NCBI RefSeq assembly: GCF_002795405.1
Contig: NZ_PHGZ01000008.1
Location: forward strand, 1 to 64,000
DNA: 64,000 nt
Origin: Caviibacterium pharyngocola
GTDB lineage: Bacteria; Pseudomonadota; Gammaproteobacteria; Enterobacterales; Pasteurellaceae
Direction: 5' to 3'
Shown: positions 1-9,688 of the stretch, one piece after another
Numbering within the stretch: position 1 is the stretch's first letter
Layout: each line of letters starts with the position of its first letter
The notes under the pieces: model-generated
Database searches by the model: none
What the model was told of the DNA's origin: nothing
The model's input: only the letters and a program-made list of their open reading frames with translations
Made by a program: the position numbers and the translations under genes

Positions 1-121
1 GCCTTGCAAGTCTTTTTTGCAAAAAAATTTAAAATTCTATTTTTTTGTCGGTTCTTTATTCAATTTGCGACTTTTATGTTAAGATTTTGCTAATTATTTA
101 TAAAAAGAAAGGAAAAATACG
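1..121. other. AT-rich leader before the DUF5718 gene
   Basis: No gene is visible. The stretch is AT-rich with T and A runs, and it ends with an AAGAAAGGAAAA ribosome-binding region just before the ATG at 122. It probably holds the promoter of that gene, but no convincing -35/-10 pair could be assigned. Confidence 0.4.
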
Positions 122-955
122 ATGCAAAAAACTCATTTTATTGGTCTCGGCGTGGCGGGCAATTTCGCCGGACATTTAGAACAAGCTGGTGAAGCGGCTG
201 ATTTTGTGAAAATAAAAACGACGGAAGCCATTCAACCGAAAGCTATTTTCCCTTTTTATGTACCGAGCGAAAGCTTGGCACAAGCGGACAAATTTCTCGC
301 TACCTTTCCGCTTTCGCACGATTGCATTCGTTTTCCCAAGGATGCGGACAACTTACAAATCGAACCGGAAGTCGCCTTGATTTGCGACGTCGAATATTCT
401 GACGGAAAAGTGACCGCACTTCGCCCGACCCATTTTGCTGCTTATAACGACTGCTCTATCCGTCGTCCGAACGCGCACAAAATCTGTGAAAAGAAAAATT
501 GGGGCGCCCATTCGAAAGGGATTTCGGCAACTCAAATCGCGCTGGATCATTTTGAGCCGAGCGGAAATCTGGATCAATTCCGTATCGCCTGTTTTCATAA
601 ACGCAACGGCAAATTGGCGGAATATGGCATTGACAGCCCGACGCTCGGGTACAGCTATTTCCATCAAAAATTAATCGACTGGATTATTGATCGAATGAAC
701 CATCAACCGGATCAAGATCCGATGAATAATATCGCCGAATTACTAAAACAGGCGAACTATCCGAAAAAAGCAATCATCAGTATTGGCGCCACGCGTTACA
801 CTGAATTCGGGGAAACGCATTTTCTGCAACCGAATGACACCAGTATTATTGCGGTTTATAACGGAAATCTTTATTCGCACGAACAAATCAGCGCAATGGC
901 GGAGGCGGAAGAATTCGCCCAAGATATTTCCGCATTAATACAAAAAGTTATCTAA
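122..955 (+). CDS. DUF5718 family protein
   Basis: This is a 277-residue cytoplasmic protein with no signal peptide or membrane segment. The opening IGLGVAGNFAGHLEQAGEA, the central AAYNDCSIRRPNA and KKNWGAHSKGIS segments, and the late ISIGATRYTEFGETHFL match what I recall of the DUF5718 family, found in Campylobacter and Haemophilus relatives among others. The function is unknown. The IEPEVALICDVEY segment recalls fumarylacetoacetate-hydrolase-like folds, but that is only an impression. The gene stands alone, with a good ribosome-binding site (AAAGGAA), and converges on birA through an inverted uptake-signal pair. Confidence 0.75.
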   Translation: MQKTHFIGLGVAGNFAGHLEQAGEAADFVKIKTTEAIQPKAIFPFYVPSESLAQADKFLATFPLSHDCIRFPKDADNLQIEPEVALICDVEYSDGKVTALRPTHFAAYNDCSIRRPNAHKICEKKNWGAHSKGISATQIALDHFEPSGNLDQFRIACFHKRNGKLAEYGIDSPTLGYSYFHQKLIDWIIDRMNHQPDQDPMNNIAELLKQANYPKKAIISIGATRYTEFGETHFLQPNDTSIIAVYNGNLYSHEQISAMAEAEEFAQDISALIQKVI

Positions 956-966
956 TCATCTAGACA

Positions 967-1004
967 AAGTGCGGTTAAAAAATTTTTGTTTTTACACCGC
1001 ACTT
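967..1004. terminator. Inverted uptake-signal pair acting as terminator
   Basis: AAGTGCGGT (967-975) and ACCGCACTT (996-1004) form a 9-bp stem around an AT-rich loop between the convergent DUF5718 and birA genes. Paired uptake signals are a common terminator design in Pasteurellaceae. Confidence 0.65.
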
Positions 1005-1009
1005 CATTC

Positions 1010-1945
1010 TTAGCTTTTCTTTCTTAAAGAAACTTCTCCGCCGTTAAATCGACAAAGCCCGTTTTCCGTTTGCAGTAATAAATAGCCTTCTTCATCAATG
1101 CCTTGCGCAATACCGCTAACCGTTTCTTTTTCGCTAATGATATTCACTTCTTCACCGAAAAAATAATCCGACTCACGCCAACGTTGACAAAACGCAGCGA
1201 TACCTTGCTCTTCAAAAATCGCTAAATACGCATAGATTTTTTTGACCAACCGAACGGTTAGCTCATTACGATCAAAATTTGGTAACACTTCCGCCAATTC
1301 CGCCCAAGGTTGATCTATTTGGTGATTTTGCTTCGGCAGTGCCAGATTCATCCCAACGCCCACCACCAAATTGGTTAATCCGTTCTTATGATTAATAATT
1401 TCCACTAAAATTCCGGCTAATTTTCGCCCGAACAATAAAATATCGTTCGGCCATTTCAAGCCCACGACATTCACACCGACATCTTTGAGAAAATCCGCTA
1501 TCGCAATGCCGATAACCGAACTTAATCCGTTTAAGGATTTTTGCGGTTCCAGCGTCCAATAAAAGCTTAAAATGACTTGTCCGGCGAAGGGCGACTGCCA
1601 CTGGCGTCCGCGACGCCCGCGCCCGGCGGATTGATATTCGGCAAAACAAAGCGCGCCTTTTTCCAAATGCACAATATTTTCGATAATATATTGATTTGTC
1701 GAAGAAATAACCGGCTTAACTTCCACAGAATAAGGCGACAATTTTTCCGACAAATACACATAATTCAATAAGTCGGACTGAGGCTGCAAACAAACCTCGT
1801 GCGAATTTTGTTTAATAAAAATTCCTTGCGCACACAACGTGGCGATTTGCCGCTCGATTTCCGCTCGTTCAAGCGGTAAAAGTGCGGTGAGTTTTTCGTA
1901 AGAATGTGTTTTACCGTCAGCTAAAATCGTTAATAAATCCGACAT
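1010..1945 (-). CDS. birA: Bifunctional biotin ligase/biotin operon repressor BirA
   Basis: BirA activates biotin with ATP and joins it to the biotin carboxyl carrier protein of acetyl-CoA carboxylase; the full-length form also represses biotin genes. About 60 N-terminal residues form a winged helix (LLTILADGKTHSYEKLTALL). The ligase signature SAGRGRRGRQW follows, then LKWPNDILL with the catalytic lysine region, and a C-terminal SH3-like domain (GIAQGIDEEGYLLL). Of two in-frame ATGs six bases apart, the second (1945) is chosen because AGGAA sits seven bases upstream of it, too close to the first (1951). Length (311) is normal for the two-domain type. The substrate pathway gene accA lies at 27214. 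Confidence 0.93.
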   Translation of the reverse strand: MSDLLTILADGKTHSYEKLTALLPLERAEIERQIATLCAQGIFIKQNSHEVCLQPQSDLLNYVYLSEKLSPYSVEVKPVISSTNQYIIENIVHLEKGALCFAEYQSAGRGRRGRQWQSPFAGQVILSFYWTLEPQKSLNGLSSVIGIAIADFLKDVGVNVVGLKWPNDILLFGRKLAGILVEIINHKNGLTNLVVGVGMNLALPKQNHQIDQPWAELAEVLPNFDRNELTVRLVKKIYAYLAIFEEQGIAAFCQRWRESDYFFGEEVNIISEKETVSGIAQGIDEEGYLLLQTENGLCRFNGGEVSLRKKS

Positions 1946-2029
1946 TCGCATTTCCTATATTAATTCTAAAAAACTTACCGCACTTTTTATCATAATTCTT
2001 TAAAAAGGGAAAATAATTATAAAAACACA

Positions 2030-2058
2030 TTCCCAAATCGCGAGAAAATCTGTATAAT
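2030..2058 (+). promoter_or_regulatory. guaB promoter with GC-rich discriminator
   Basis: A perfect -10 box TATAAT lies at 2053-2058, with a weak -35 (TTCCCA, 2030-2035) 17 bases upstream. It is followed by the GC-rich discriminator CCCGACGC, a feature typical of promoters turned down by ppGpp, which would suit a guanine nucleotide synthesis gene. The regulatory reading is inference. Confidence 0.5.
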
Positions 2059-2119
2059 CCCGACGCAATATTTTTTACATCCTTTTTAAATTTCAACCTT
2101 TCTAAGAGAGAATATTGCA

Positions 2120-3583
2120 ATGCTACGAGTAATCAAAGAAGCGCTAACATTCGACGATGTTTTGCTTGTTCCGGCACATTCCACCGTGCTTCCTAACACA
2201 GCCGATCTTTCCACCCAACTAACCCAAACTATCCGCTTAAATATTCCGATGCTTTCCGCTGCAATGGATACCGTTACCGAAACCAAATTGGCGATTTCCC
2301 TTGCGCAAGAAGGCGGTATCGGCTTTATTCACAAAAATATGTCCATCGAACGCCAAGCGGATCGCGTGCGTAAAGTAAAAAAATTCGAAAGCGGTATCGT
2401 ATCGGATCCGGTCACTGTCAGTCCGGATCTCAGTATCGGCGAATTGACCGAAATCGTGCAAAAGAACGGTTTTGCCAGTTTCCCTGTTGTTGATCAAAAC
2501 GGCACTTTAGTCGGTATTATTACCGGTCGCGATATGCGTTTTGTGAAAGATATGAACAAAACCGTAGCAGATTTAATGACGCCGAAAGATCGCTTAGTGA
2601 CCGTTAAAGAAGGCGCAGACAGCCAACAAATTTTCAGCTTAATGCATACTCATCGTGTAGAAAAAGTATTAGTGGTCGATGATTCGTTCAAATTAAAAGG
2701 AATGATCACCTTAAAAGATTTCCAAAAAACCGAACAAAAACCAAACGCCTGTAAAGACGAATTCGGTCGTTTACGCGTGGGCGCCGCCGTTGGTGCCGGT
2801 CCAGGTAACGAAGAACGTATCGACGCTTTAGTAAAAGCCGGCGTGGACGTATTGCTTATCGACTCATCGCACGGTCATTCCGAAGGCGTATTACAACGTG
2901 TGCGCGAAACGCGAGCAAAATACCCGAATTTACCGATTATCGCCGGTAACGTCGCAACCGCCGACGGCGCGATTGCCTTAGCAGACGCAGGCGCAAGTGC
3001 GGTGAAAATCGGTATCGGACCGGGTTCCATTTGTACGACCCGTATCGTAACCGGCGTTGGCGTGCCGCAAATCACTGCTATTGCTGATGCGGCGGAAGCC
3101 TTAAAAGAACGCGGTATTCCGGTAATCGCCGACGGCGGTATCCGTTATTCGGGCGATATTGCCAAAGCCATTGCCGCCGGTGCAAGTTGCGTAATGGTCG
3201 GTTCAATGTTTGCCGGAACGGAAGAAGCACCGGGCGAAATCGAGCTTTACCAAGGTCGCGCATTTAAATCTTATCGCGGAATGGGATCTTTAGGCGCAAT
3301 GGCAAAAGGCTCGTCCGACCGTTATTTCCAATCCGATAACGCCGCAGATAAATTAGTGCCGGAAGGGATCGAAGGACGCATCCCATACAAAGGTTTCCTA
3401 AAAGAAATCATCCATCAACAAATGGGCGGTTTACGTTCTTGTATGGGCTTAACCGGCTGCGCCACTATCGAAGAACTGCGCACCAAAGCGCAATTCGTGC
3501 GTATCAGCGGCGCCGGCATTAAAGAAAGCCACGTTCACGATGTGACCATTACCAAAGAAGCGCCGAATTATCGTATGGGTTAA
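2120..3583 (+). CDS. guaB: Inosine-5'-monophosphate dehydrogenase
   Basis: The enzyme oxidises IMP to XMP with NAD+, the committed step of GMP synthesis. At 487 residues it has the normal length. A (beta/alpha)8 barrel is interrupted by two CBS domains (about residues 95-205, including [22 protein letters not shown]). The active-site loop [11 protein letters not shown] places the catalytic cysteine at residue 305, and [12 protein letters not shown] with GMGSLGAM gives the IMP-binding and flap regions. The start follows an AAGAGAG site. guaA lies 208 bases downstream in the same direction, so XMP goes straight to the next enzyme in the pathway. Confidence 0.97.
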   Translation: MLRVIKEALTFDDVLLVPAHSTVLPNTADLSTQLTQTIRLNIPMLSAAMDTVTETKLAISLAQEGGIGFIHKNMSIERQADRVRKVKKFESGIVSDPVTVSPDLSIGELTEIVQKNGFASFPVVDQNGTLVGIITGRDMRFVKDMNKTVADLMTPKDRLVTVKEGADSQQIFSLMHTHRVEKVLVVDDSFKLKGMITLKDFQKTEQKPNACKDEFGRLRVGAAVGAGPGNEERIDALVKAGVDVLLIDSSHGHSEGVLQRVRETRAKYPNLPIIAGNVATADGAIALADAGASAVKIGIGPGSICTTRIVTGVGVPQITAIADAAEALKERGIPVIADGGIRYSGDIAKAIAAGASCVMVGSMFAGTEEAPGEIELYQGRAFKSYRGMGSLGAMAKGSSDRYFQSDNAADKLVPEGIEGRIPYKGFLKEIIHQQMGGLRSCMGLTGCATIEELRTKAQFVRISGAGIKESHVHDVTITKEAPNYRMG

Positions 3584-3703
3584 AAAAGTGCGGTGGGATT
3601 TTGTAATTTTTTTACTAATCTCATCGTTTCAATTTAGAAACCAAGTTGGCTAGATATTGTGGTCAACTCAAACGGTTACATTTTGTAACTATTTTAATCA
3701 ATG

Positions 3704-3728
3704 AAACCGTGACAGATTGTCACGGTTT
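3704..3728 (+). promoter_or_regulatory. Perfect hairpin in the guaB-guaA gap
   Basis: AAACCGTGACA and TGTCACGGTTT form an 11-bp perfect stem with a GAT loop. No T-run follows, so it is not a classical terminator. It sits about 65 bases upstream of the guaA start and could be an operator, an attenuator or an mRNA stabiliser. Confidence 0.5.
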
Positions 3729-3791
3729 ACACTAATACATTAGTAAATGTCCGAAAAAATCGGACGGTTGATTATCAATCAGAGAAACTCA

Positions 3792-5342
3792 ATGAACAAC
3801 ATCCACAACCACAAAATTTTAATTTTAGACTTCGGTTCGCAATATACTCAACTTATCGCACGTCGTGTGCGGGAAATCGGGGTCTATTGCGAGCTTTGGG
3901 CTTGGGACGTGACGGAAGAACAAATCCGTGAATTTAGCCCGACGGGGATTATTCTTTCGGGCGGGCCTGAAAGTACCACCGAAGAAAACAGTCCTCGAGC
4001 GCCGGAATATGTGTTTAACGCAGGCGTGCCGGTGTTAGGCATTTGTTACGGTATGCAAACAATGGCTATGCAACTTGGCGGATTAACAGAAACTTCCGAT
4101 CATCGTGAATTCGGTTATGCGCAAGTTTCTCGCCAAAATCAGACCGCACTTTTCGCTGATCTTGAACAAGAATTGGACGTATGGATGAGCCACGGAGATA
4201 AAGTAACTCGCTTACCGACCGATTTCCAAGTGACCGGTACGACATCGACTTGCCCGATTGCCGCAATGTCGGACGAAAACCGTCGTTTTTACGGCGTGCA
4301 ATTCCATCCGGAAGTAACCCACACCAAACAAGGCTTGGAGTTATTGAAAAATTTCGTGGTCGGCATTTGCGGTTGCGAAACCAACTGGACGCCGGAAAAC
4401 ATCATTGAAGACGCCGTTGCGCGCATTAAAGCGCAAGTCGGCGACGACGAAGTGATTTTAGGCTTGTCCGGCGGCGTAGATTCTTCCGTCACCGCACTAC
4501 TCCTTCACCGCGCAATCGGCAAAAATTTGCACTGTGTATTTGTAGATAACGGCTTGCTTCGCTTAAACGAAGGCGATCAAGTAATGGAAATGTTCGGCGA
4601 TAAATTCGGCTTAAATATTATCCGCGTCAACGCCGAAGATCGTTTCTTAGACGCCCTTAAAGGTATTGATGAGCCGGAAGCCAAACGTAAAACTATCGGT
4701 AAAGTCTTTGTTGACGTTTTCGACGAAGAATCGCATAAACAAGCCAGCGTGAAATGGCTCGCACAAGGCACGATTTATCCCGACGTTATTGAATCCGCCG
4801 CCAGCAAAACAGGCAAAGCGCACGTCATCAAATCGCACCATAACGTCGGCGGCTTGCCGGATTATATGAAACTCGGCTTAGTCGAGCCGTTGCGCGAACT
4901 TTTCAAAGACGAAGTGCGTAAAATCGGCTTGGCGCTCGGCTTACCTGCCGAAATGCTCAACCGCCACCCGTTTCCGGGTCCCGGCTTAGGCGTGCGCGTG
5001 TTAGGCGAAATCAAAAAAGAATATTGTGATTTATTGCGTAAAGCCGATGCGATCTTTATCGAAGAACTTTATAACAGCGGTTGGTACTACAAAGTCAGCC
5101 AAGCCTTCACCGTGTTCTTACCGGTGAAATCCGTCGGCGTAATGGGCGACGGACGCAAATACGACTGGGTCGTGTCACTAAGAGCGGTGGAAACTATCGA
5201 TTTTATGACCGCACATTGGGCGCATTTGCCTTACGATCTACTCGGTAAAATCTCTAATCGAATCATCAATGAAGTGGACGGAATTTCCCGTGTAGTGTAT
5301 GACGTCAGCGGAAAACCGCCGGCAACAATCGAGTGGGAATAA
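3792..5342 (+). CDS. guaA: GMP synthase (glutamine-hydrolysing)
   Basis: GuaA converts XMP to GMP using ATP and ammonia drawn from glutamine. The N-terminal class I amidotransferase domain has its nucleophile Cys85 in VLGICYGMQ and the HPEVTHT histidine. The ATP-pyrophosphatase domain carries the P-loop LSGGVDSSV, and the C-terminal dimerisation domain ends in [10 protein letters not shown], the usual end of this enzyme. An ATG 45 bases upstream (3747) is in frame, but residues homologous to the family start at [20 protein letters not shown], so 3792 is preferred; this gives 516 residues. Confidence 0.96.
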   Translation: MNNIHNHKILILDFGSQYTQLIARRVREIGVYCELWAWDVTEEQIREFSPTGIILSGGPESTTEENSPRAPEYVFNAGVPVLGICYGMQTMAMQLGGLTETSDHREFGYAQVSRQNQTALFADLEQELDVWMSHGDKVTRLPTDFQVTGTTSTCPIAAMSDENRRFYGVQFHPEVTHTKQGLELLKNFVVGICGCETNWTPENIIEDAVARIKAQVGDDEVILGLSGGVDSSVTALLLHRAIGKNLHCVFVDNGLLRLNEGDQVMEMFGDKFGLNIIRVNAEDRFLDALKGIDEPEAKRKTIGKVFVDVFDEESHKQASVKWLAQGTIYPDVIESAASKTGKAHVIKSHHNVGGLPDYMKLGLVEPLRELFKDEVRKIGLALGLPAEMLNRHPFPGPGLGVRVLGEIKKEYCDLLRKADAIFIEELYNSGWYYKVSQAFTVFLPVKSVGVMGDGRKYDWVVSLRAVETIDFMTAHWAHLPYDLLGKISNRIINEVDGISRVVYDVSGKPPATIEWE

Positions 5343-5352
5343 CCCCCTAAAC

Positions 5353-5387
5353 AAAATAGCCGCAGACCTAAGTCGCGGCTATTTTTT
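5353..5387. terminator. Bidirectional terminator between guaA and truB
   Basis: AAAATAGCCGC and GCGGCTATTTT form an 11-bp stem with A-runs and T-runs on the two sides, so it can end transcripts of both convergent genes. It overlaps the stop codon of truB. Confidence 0.85.
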
Positions 5388-6306
5388 AACTGAAGTTAAT
5401 CATTCTTTGCGGTCGAATGACATTATTCGGATCGATTAAAGCGACGCCGAGAAATAGGTTTTCATCAGAAAACAACCGCACTTGTCCGTAAAGATTTTGT
5501 GGATTATCGAATTTCACTCGTTGACCGAAACCGGCGGCTTTGCTTTGTTCGGCGGTGAGCATTAATTTTGGCAAGCGTGAAACCGCGCTGTCCGACGGAA
5601 GCAGTAAAGCATCCATTTCATCGAAAGATTGTGCTTGAGCAATTTGTTGTAACTGTTCCAACGTAAGCATTTTATCGGCGGGATAATCCGCCACTGCAAG
5701 CCGACGCAGCATTGTAACGTGCGCGCCGCAACCCAATGTTTCGCCCAGATCATCAACCAAGGTGCGAATATAAGTACCTTTCGAACAATGCACTTCCAAA
5801 TGAAGATAAGGCGCTTGATAATCGATAAATTTTAATTCGAAAATAGTAATCGGGCGCGCTTCCCGCTCAATAGTAATTCCGGCGCGGGCATATTCGTAAA
5901 GCGGTTTTCCTTGGTGTTTCAACGCCGAAAACATTGTCGGTACTTGCAAAATTTCGCCGCGAAAGCCTTCAAGTGCGGTCAAAATTTGCGAGGTTTCCAC
6001 TTCAACCGGTCGGGTTTGCACCACATTTCCGTCGGAATCAGAGGTATCGGTGCGCTCGCCTAATTTTGCCGTGACCAAATAACGCTTATCGGAATCAAGC
6101 AAAAATTGCGAAAATTTCGTCGCCTCGCCTAAGCAGATCGGCAACATTCCCGTAGCAAGCGGATCCAACGCGCCCGTATGCCCCGCTTTGTTGGCATTAA
6201 ACAAGCGTTTCACTTTTTGCATAATATCGTTGGAACTCATCCCTTGAGATTTATCCAACAAAAATATGCCGTGTACATCACGTCCTTTTTTACGCGGTTT
6301 ACTCAT
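5386..6306 (-). CDS. truB: tRNA pseudouridine-55 synthase TruB
   Basis: TruB makes pseudouridine 55 in the T-loop of elongator tRNAs and acts as a tRNA folding chaperone. The catalytic aspartate is D48 in [13 protein letters not shown]. The [14 protein letters not shown] motif and a C-terminal PUA-like segment are present, and the length of 306 residues is normal. It is the last gene of the translation operon and lies 12 bases after rbfA. The stop codon lies inside a bidirectional terminator shared with guaA. Confidence 0.96.
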   Translation of the reverse strand: MSKPRKKGRDVHGIFLLDKSQGMSSNDIMQKVKRLFNANKAGHTGALDPLATGMLPICLGEATKFSQFLLDSDKRYLVTAKLGERTDTSDSDGNVVQTRPVEVETSQILTALEGFRGEILQVPTMFSALKHQGKPLYEYARAGITIEREARPITIFELKFIDYQAPYLHLEVHCSKGTYIRTLVDDLGETLGCGAHVTMLRRLAVADYPADKMLTLEQLQQIAQAQSFDEMDALLLPSDSAVSRLPKLMLTAEQSKAAGFGQRVKFDNPQNLYGQVRLFSDENLFLGVALIDPNNVIRPQRMINFS

Positions 6307-6318
6307 TTTCTTCAGCGA

Positions 6319-6699
6319 CTATTCTTCAACGTGACGTTTTTCATCTTCCTTAACCACATTTGTGACAAGGTTCGACATCCGCATTCCTTCCACCAAAGAT
6401 TGGTCATAAATAAAGCGTAATTCCGGCACAATACGCAAACGCATCGCTTTGCCGAGCAAGGTGCGAATATAGGGACTCGCTTTTTCCAAGCCTTTCATTC
6501 CTTGTTTAATCGCGTCTTCATCGTGATCAAACAAAAACGTCACAAATATTTTTGCATAAGCCAAATCGCTTGATACTTCCACATCGGAAACCGTCACCAT
6601 TCCGATCCGCGGATCTTTCACTTCACGTTGTAAAATAATTGCGACTTCTTTTTGTAATTCCTGCGCTACGCGATCCGCACGTTTAAATTCTCTACTCAT
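6319..6699 (-). CDS. rbfA: 30S ribosome-binding factor RbfA
   Basis: RbfA is a small KH-fold protein that helps mature the 5' end of 16S rRNA and is needed in the cold. The start [18 protein letters not shown] and the core [17 protein letters not shown] are diagnostic; it has 126 residues. In the usual gammaproteobacterial operon it follows infB directly. Here it is separated from infB by more than 11 kb of accessory genes, and infB ends in its own terminator, so rbfA-truB must use a promoter in the gap before it or read-through from the insert. Confidence 0.95.
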   Translation of the reverse strand: MSREFKRADRVAQELQKEVAIILQREVKDPRIGMVTVSDVEVSSDLAYAKIFVTFLFDHDEDAIKQGMKGLEKASPYIRTLLGKAMRLRIVPELRFIYDQSLVEGMRMSNLVTNVVKEDEKRHVEE

Positions 6700-6715
6700 A
6701 TTTTCTCCATATATA

Positions 6716-6749
6716 AGGCGAGCCTCGCCTAAAAAGTAGGGCGATTATA
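6716..6749 (-). promoter_or_regulatory. Possible rbfA promoter and leader hairpin
   Basis: On the minus strand a perfect TATAAT lies at 6749-6744, upstream of a 15-bp palindrome (AGGCGAG, one base, CTCGCCT at 6716-6730) and the GGAG site of rbfA. No good -35 is visible, so the promoter call is tentative. The hairpin would lie in the 5' leader of the mRNA. Confidence 0.4.
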
Positions 6750-6832
6750 CCGTAAAATCCGTTGAATTTCCTAATTTTCCGTTGAATGCCCGATACATAC
6801 CGAAAGAAATACGTAGAAAAACCACCGCACTT

Positions 6833-9685
6833 TTATATGATATGCCAAGCAATCTCAAACACCTTCTCCTCTGTCATTGTTTGATTCACCTTCGCTTTCA
6901 ACTCCCTCAACAACGCCATTTCTTGATCGGCAATCTCATCTTGCACATCGTCCAATTCATTGCGTGCTTTACGCAAGGCTTTGCGAAGCTTGGCAATTTC
7001 TTCTTGTAATTCAATTTGTTGTTTAATATTATCGGCTAATGCAGCTTCCTTTTCTTTCTCACGAAGTTCATCTTTAATTTCCTTAATGTTATCTTCCGCA
7101 GCCTGCATTTGATCTTTTGCCCACGCATTTATCTGACGGCTTTTTTCCATTAGCAATGCACTGTTTTCTTGCTGAATTTGTGATTTCGCTTTTTCCAATT
7201 CGGATTGATTTAATTGCTTAAATGCAAGCGGTGCCTTTGGTGTAGAATTTTGCACATTTGCCGAAAGTAAAAAGAGTTTTTGTGCAAATTCGGCATCAAG
7301 GGCATTTCCTTGCTCATCACATACCGTAAACACCAAACGTTCTTGGTTTTCAGCATTGGATTGCACATTGATTTTATCCAACCGCAACCAGCCCGATTTG
7401 CCTTGATAATGTTCAAGCAAACTGATCTTTTCAGAATAATTCGTATAATCAAATTCCAGCCTGCAATCCGGTGTGAAAGCCTGTAAGCCTTGCTCAATAC
7501 ACCATTCGCCTAACTGATGATTTAAGCGATATTCATAGCCTTGAATTTGCGGATTTCGTTCTTTTCGTGGCAATAAGTATCGTCCTAGCGGTATGCCGAC
7601 TTGTGGGCAATCTTGCAGTAAAAAATACCAATCCGTCTGGTTAAATTGTGCTTTATTATCTAAAGCAAAACGGCTTAACGACCAAAACCAATATTCCATT
7701 TCGTTTAAGCGATTTTGTGTCATCACTTTTAAACGTTCCAACACCGACTGATCAAAACTATCCACTAAGGCATTTTTCGTTTCTTGCAATCGGTCGCTAA
7801 TTTGGTCAGCGAATTTAGCTTGCAATTCATCAAAAGCTTGCTGAATTTCCTCTTCCGTTCGGCAAGTGGCGTAGATTTTCGCAATCCAATTTTCAATATC
7901 AACACCGCTTTCAATTTCGCCCAACACTTCATCGGAAGCACCCAATACGCCTTGGAACAGTTTGAATTTTTCCGTCAATAATTCCAACTCACGTTGATCC
8001 GCTTTGTTTCGTTTATTCAAGAAATTAATCACCACCACATCAAATTTCTGCCCGTAACGATGACAACGCCCAATCCGCTGCTCTACTCGCTGTGGATTCC
8101 ACGGCAGATCGTAGTTAATCAGTAAGGAACAGAATTGTAAGTTTACCCCTTCACTTGCCGCTTCGGTGGCAATCATAATTTGTGCGTTATCACGGAAATG
8201 TTCGATCAATGCCGTGCGTTTATCCACATCAACGGATCCCGTGACTTTCGGCGAGCCGGCATTTTTCGCCAACCAACTTTGATAAATCTCAACCGCTTGC
8301 GGATCGTTATTGCTTCCGCTGAACATTACCACATTATTTTGATAGCCGTTTTCTTGCAAAAACTGGAACAAATACTGCTGGGTTCGCACCGACTCGGTAA
8401 AAATAATCACTTTTTGCGGAGCATTTAACGCCGCCATATTTTCAAAACCGGTCTGTAACGCCGTGAGCAAAGCAATCACTTTGCTATCCACTGTCAAACT
8501 TTCCGCCAAGGCAATAAAACTCTCAATTTCTGCAATTTCTTTTGCCAATGCTGTTTTATTCAGCTCTTCAGCAACGCTTTCTTCGCCTTCTTCTTGTTCT
8601 AACTCATCAATTTCAATATCTTCATCGGTCAGATCTTCGCCATCGAACAGCTCAAATTCAGGCAACTCTTGAGCTTGTTGAAGGGCAAGCAAACGGCTAT
8701 GGATAGCTCGTAACGTCCCTAACACCGCAAGGGAGCTGGAAGCCAACAATTTTCGCAAAATAAGTGCGGTCAAATGTTTGTGTGTTTTCGGCAAGGCGTA
8801 ACTGCTCTCTTTACGCAAAAATTCAGAAATTTGTTGATATAACAAATGCTCGCTATCGGTCGGGGTAAATTCTTGGGTGAAAGTTTTGCGTTCCGTATAG
8901 CGGATATATTCCAACACATTTTTACGCAAGGTGCGTTTTACAAAGGTCGCCATTCGGCTTTTCAACTCAGGCAAATTGCCACGGCGGACAAATTCCCGTT
9001 GGAAGAATTTGCGATCACCAAAAATATGCTCGTCCAACAGGGTCGATAAGCCATAAAGCTCCATCAAGGAATTTTGTAATGGTGTTGCTGTGAGCAATAA
9101 TTTTCGCTTGCCGCCAAAGGCTTTTCGCATCGCCTGCCCCATTTTATTGTCGGCTTTATAGGCATTACGCATTTTGTGTGCTTCATCAATCACCACAAAA
9201 TCCCAATCAAACTGCTTGAAGGTATTCATCTCTTTGGTGGCATATTGGTGCGACACAATCAGCACTTTTCGTCTGATTTGATTTTTGCAAAAATTCAGCA
9301 ATTTCGCACCGCTTACGCCTTTCATTGCTTGATTTACCACGGTTTTATCCACCACCAAAGTCGGTAAATCAAACTTTTCATACAACTCATTCGCCCATTG
9401 TTTACGCAAAATCGCAGGGCAAACAATCAGCAACTTCCGCTTCCGCTCCGCCCACATTTGGCAAAGCACCAAACCTGCTTCAATGGTTTTACCCAAACCT
9501 ACTTCATCGGCAAGCAAAACACCTTCTTGTAACGGATTTTTCAAGGCAAACAACGCCGCGTCAATTTGGTGCGGATTGAGATCTACCTTAGCATCAAATA
9601 ATGATTGCGAAAGTCGATTATCGTCCGTGCGGCGACAAATCAATTCATTGGCAAAATAACGTGCGTGATAAGGGGTGATGTTCAT
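6833..9685 (-). CDS. SNF2/RapA-type helicase of the restriction operon
   Basis: This 950-residue DEAD-like helicase belongs to the SNF2 superfamily. Walker A is ADEVGLGKTIEAG (near residue 65), DEAH lies in VVIDEAHKMRN (near 165), and motif VI is RIGRCHRYGQ (near 541). An acidic insert near residues 340-370 separates the lobes, and the last 150 residues form a strongly charged coiled coil. It starts three bases after the stop of the restriction gene and is surely co-transcribed. Its tie to a Mod-Res pair suggests a role in DNA translocation or target search during restriction, but that is inference. RapA proper is excluded by this context and by the absence of RapA N-terminal domains. Confidence 0.85.
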   Translation of the reverse strand: MNITPYHARYFANELICRRTDDNRLSQSLFDAKVDLNPHQIDAALFALKNPLQEGVLLADEVGLGKTIEAGLVLCQMWAERKRKLLIVCPAILRKQWANELYEKFDLPTLVVDKTVVNQAMKGVSGAKLLNFCKNQIRRKVLIVSHQYATKEMNTFKQFDWDFVVIDEAHKMRNAYKADNKMGQAMRKAFGGKRKLLLTATPLQNSLMELYGLSTLLDEHIFGDRKFFQREFVRRGNLPELKSRMATFVKRTLRKNVLEYIRYTERKTFTQEFTPTDSEHLLYQQISEFLRKESSYALPKTHKHLTALILRKLLASSSLAVLGTLRAIHSRLLALQQAQELPEFELFDGEDLTDEDIEIDELEQEEGEESVAEELNKTALAKEIAEIESFIALAESLTVDSKVIALLTALQTGFENMAALNAPQKVIIFTESVRTQQYLFQFLQENGYQNNVVMFSGSNNDPQAVEIYQSWLAKNAGSPKVTGSVDVDKRTALIEHFRDNAQIMIATEAASEGVNLQFCSLLINYDLPWNPQRVEQRIGRCHRYGQKFDVVVINFLNKRNKADQRELELLTEKFKLFQGVLGASDEVLGEIESGVDIENWIAKIYATCRTEEEIQQAFDELQAKFADQISDRLQETKNALVDSFDQSVLERLKVMTQNRLNEMEYWFWSLSRFALDNKAQFNQTDWYFLLQDCPQVGIPLGRYLLPRKERNPQIQGYEYRLNHQLGEWCIEQGLQAFTPDCRLEFDYTNYSEKISLLEHYQGKSGWLRLDKINVQSNAENQERLVFTVCDEQGNALDAEFAQKLFLLSANVQNSTPKAPLAFKQLNQSELEKAKSQIQQENSALLMEKSRQINAWAKDQMQAAEDNIKEIKDELREKEKEAALADNIKQQIELQEEIAKLRKALRKARNELDDVQDEIADQEMALLRELKAKVNQTMTEEKVFEIAWHII

Positions 9686-9688
9686 TTT

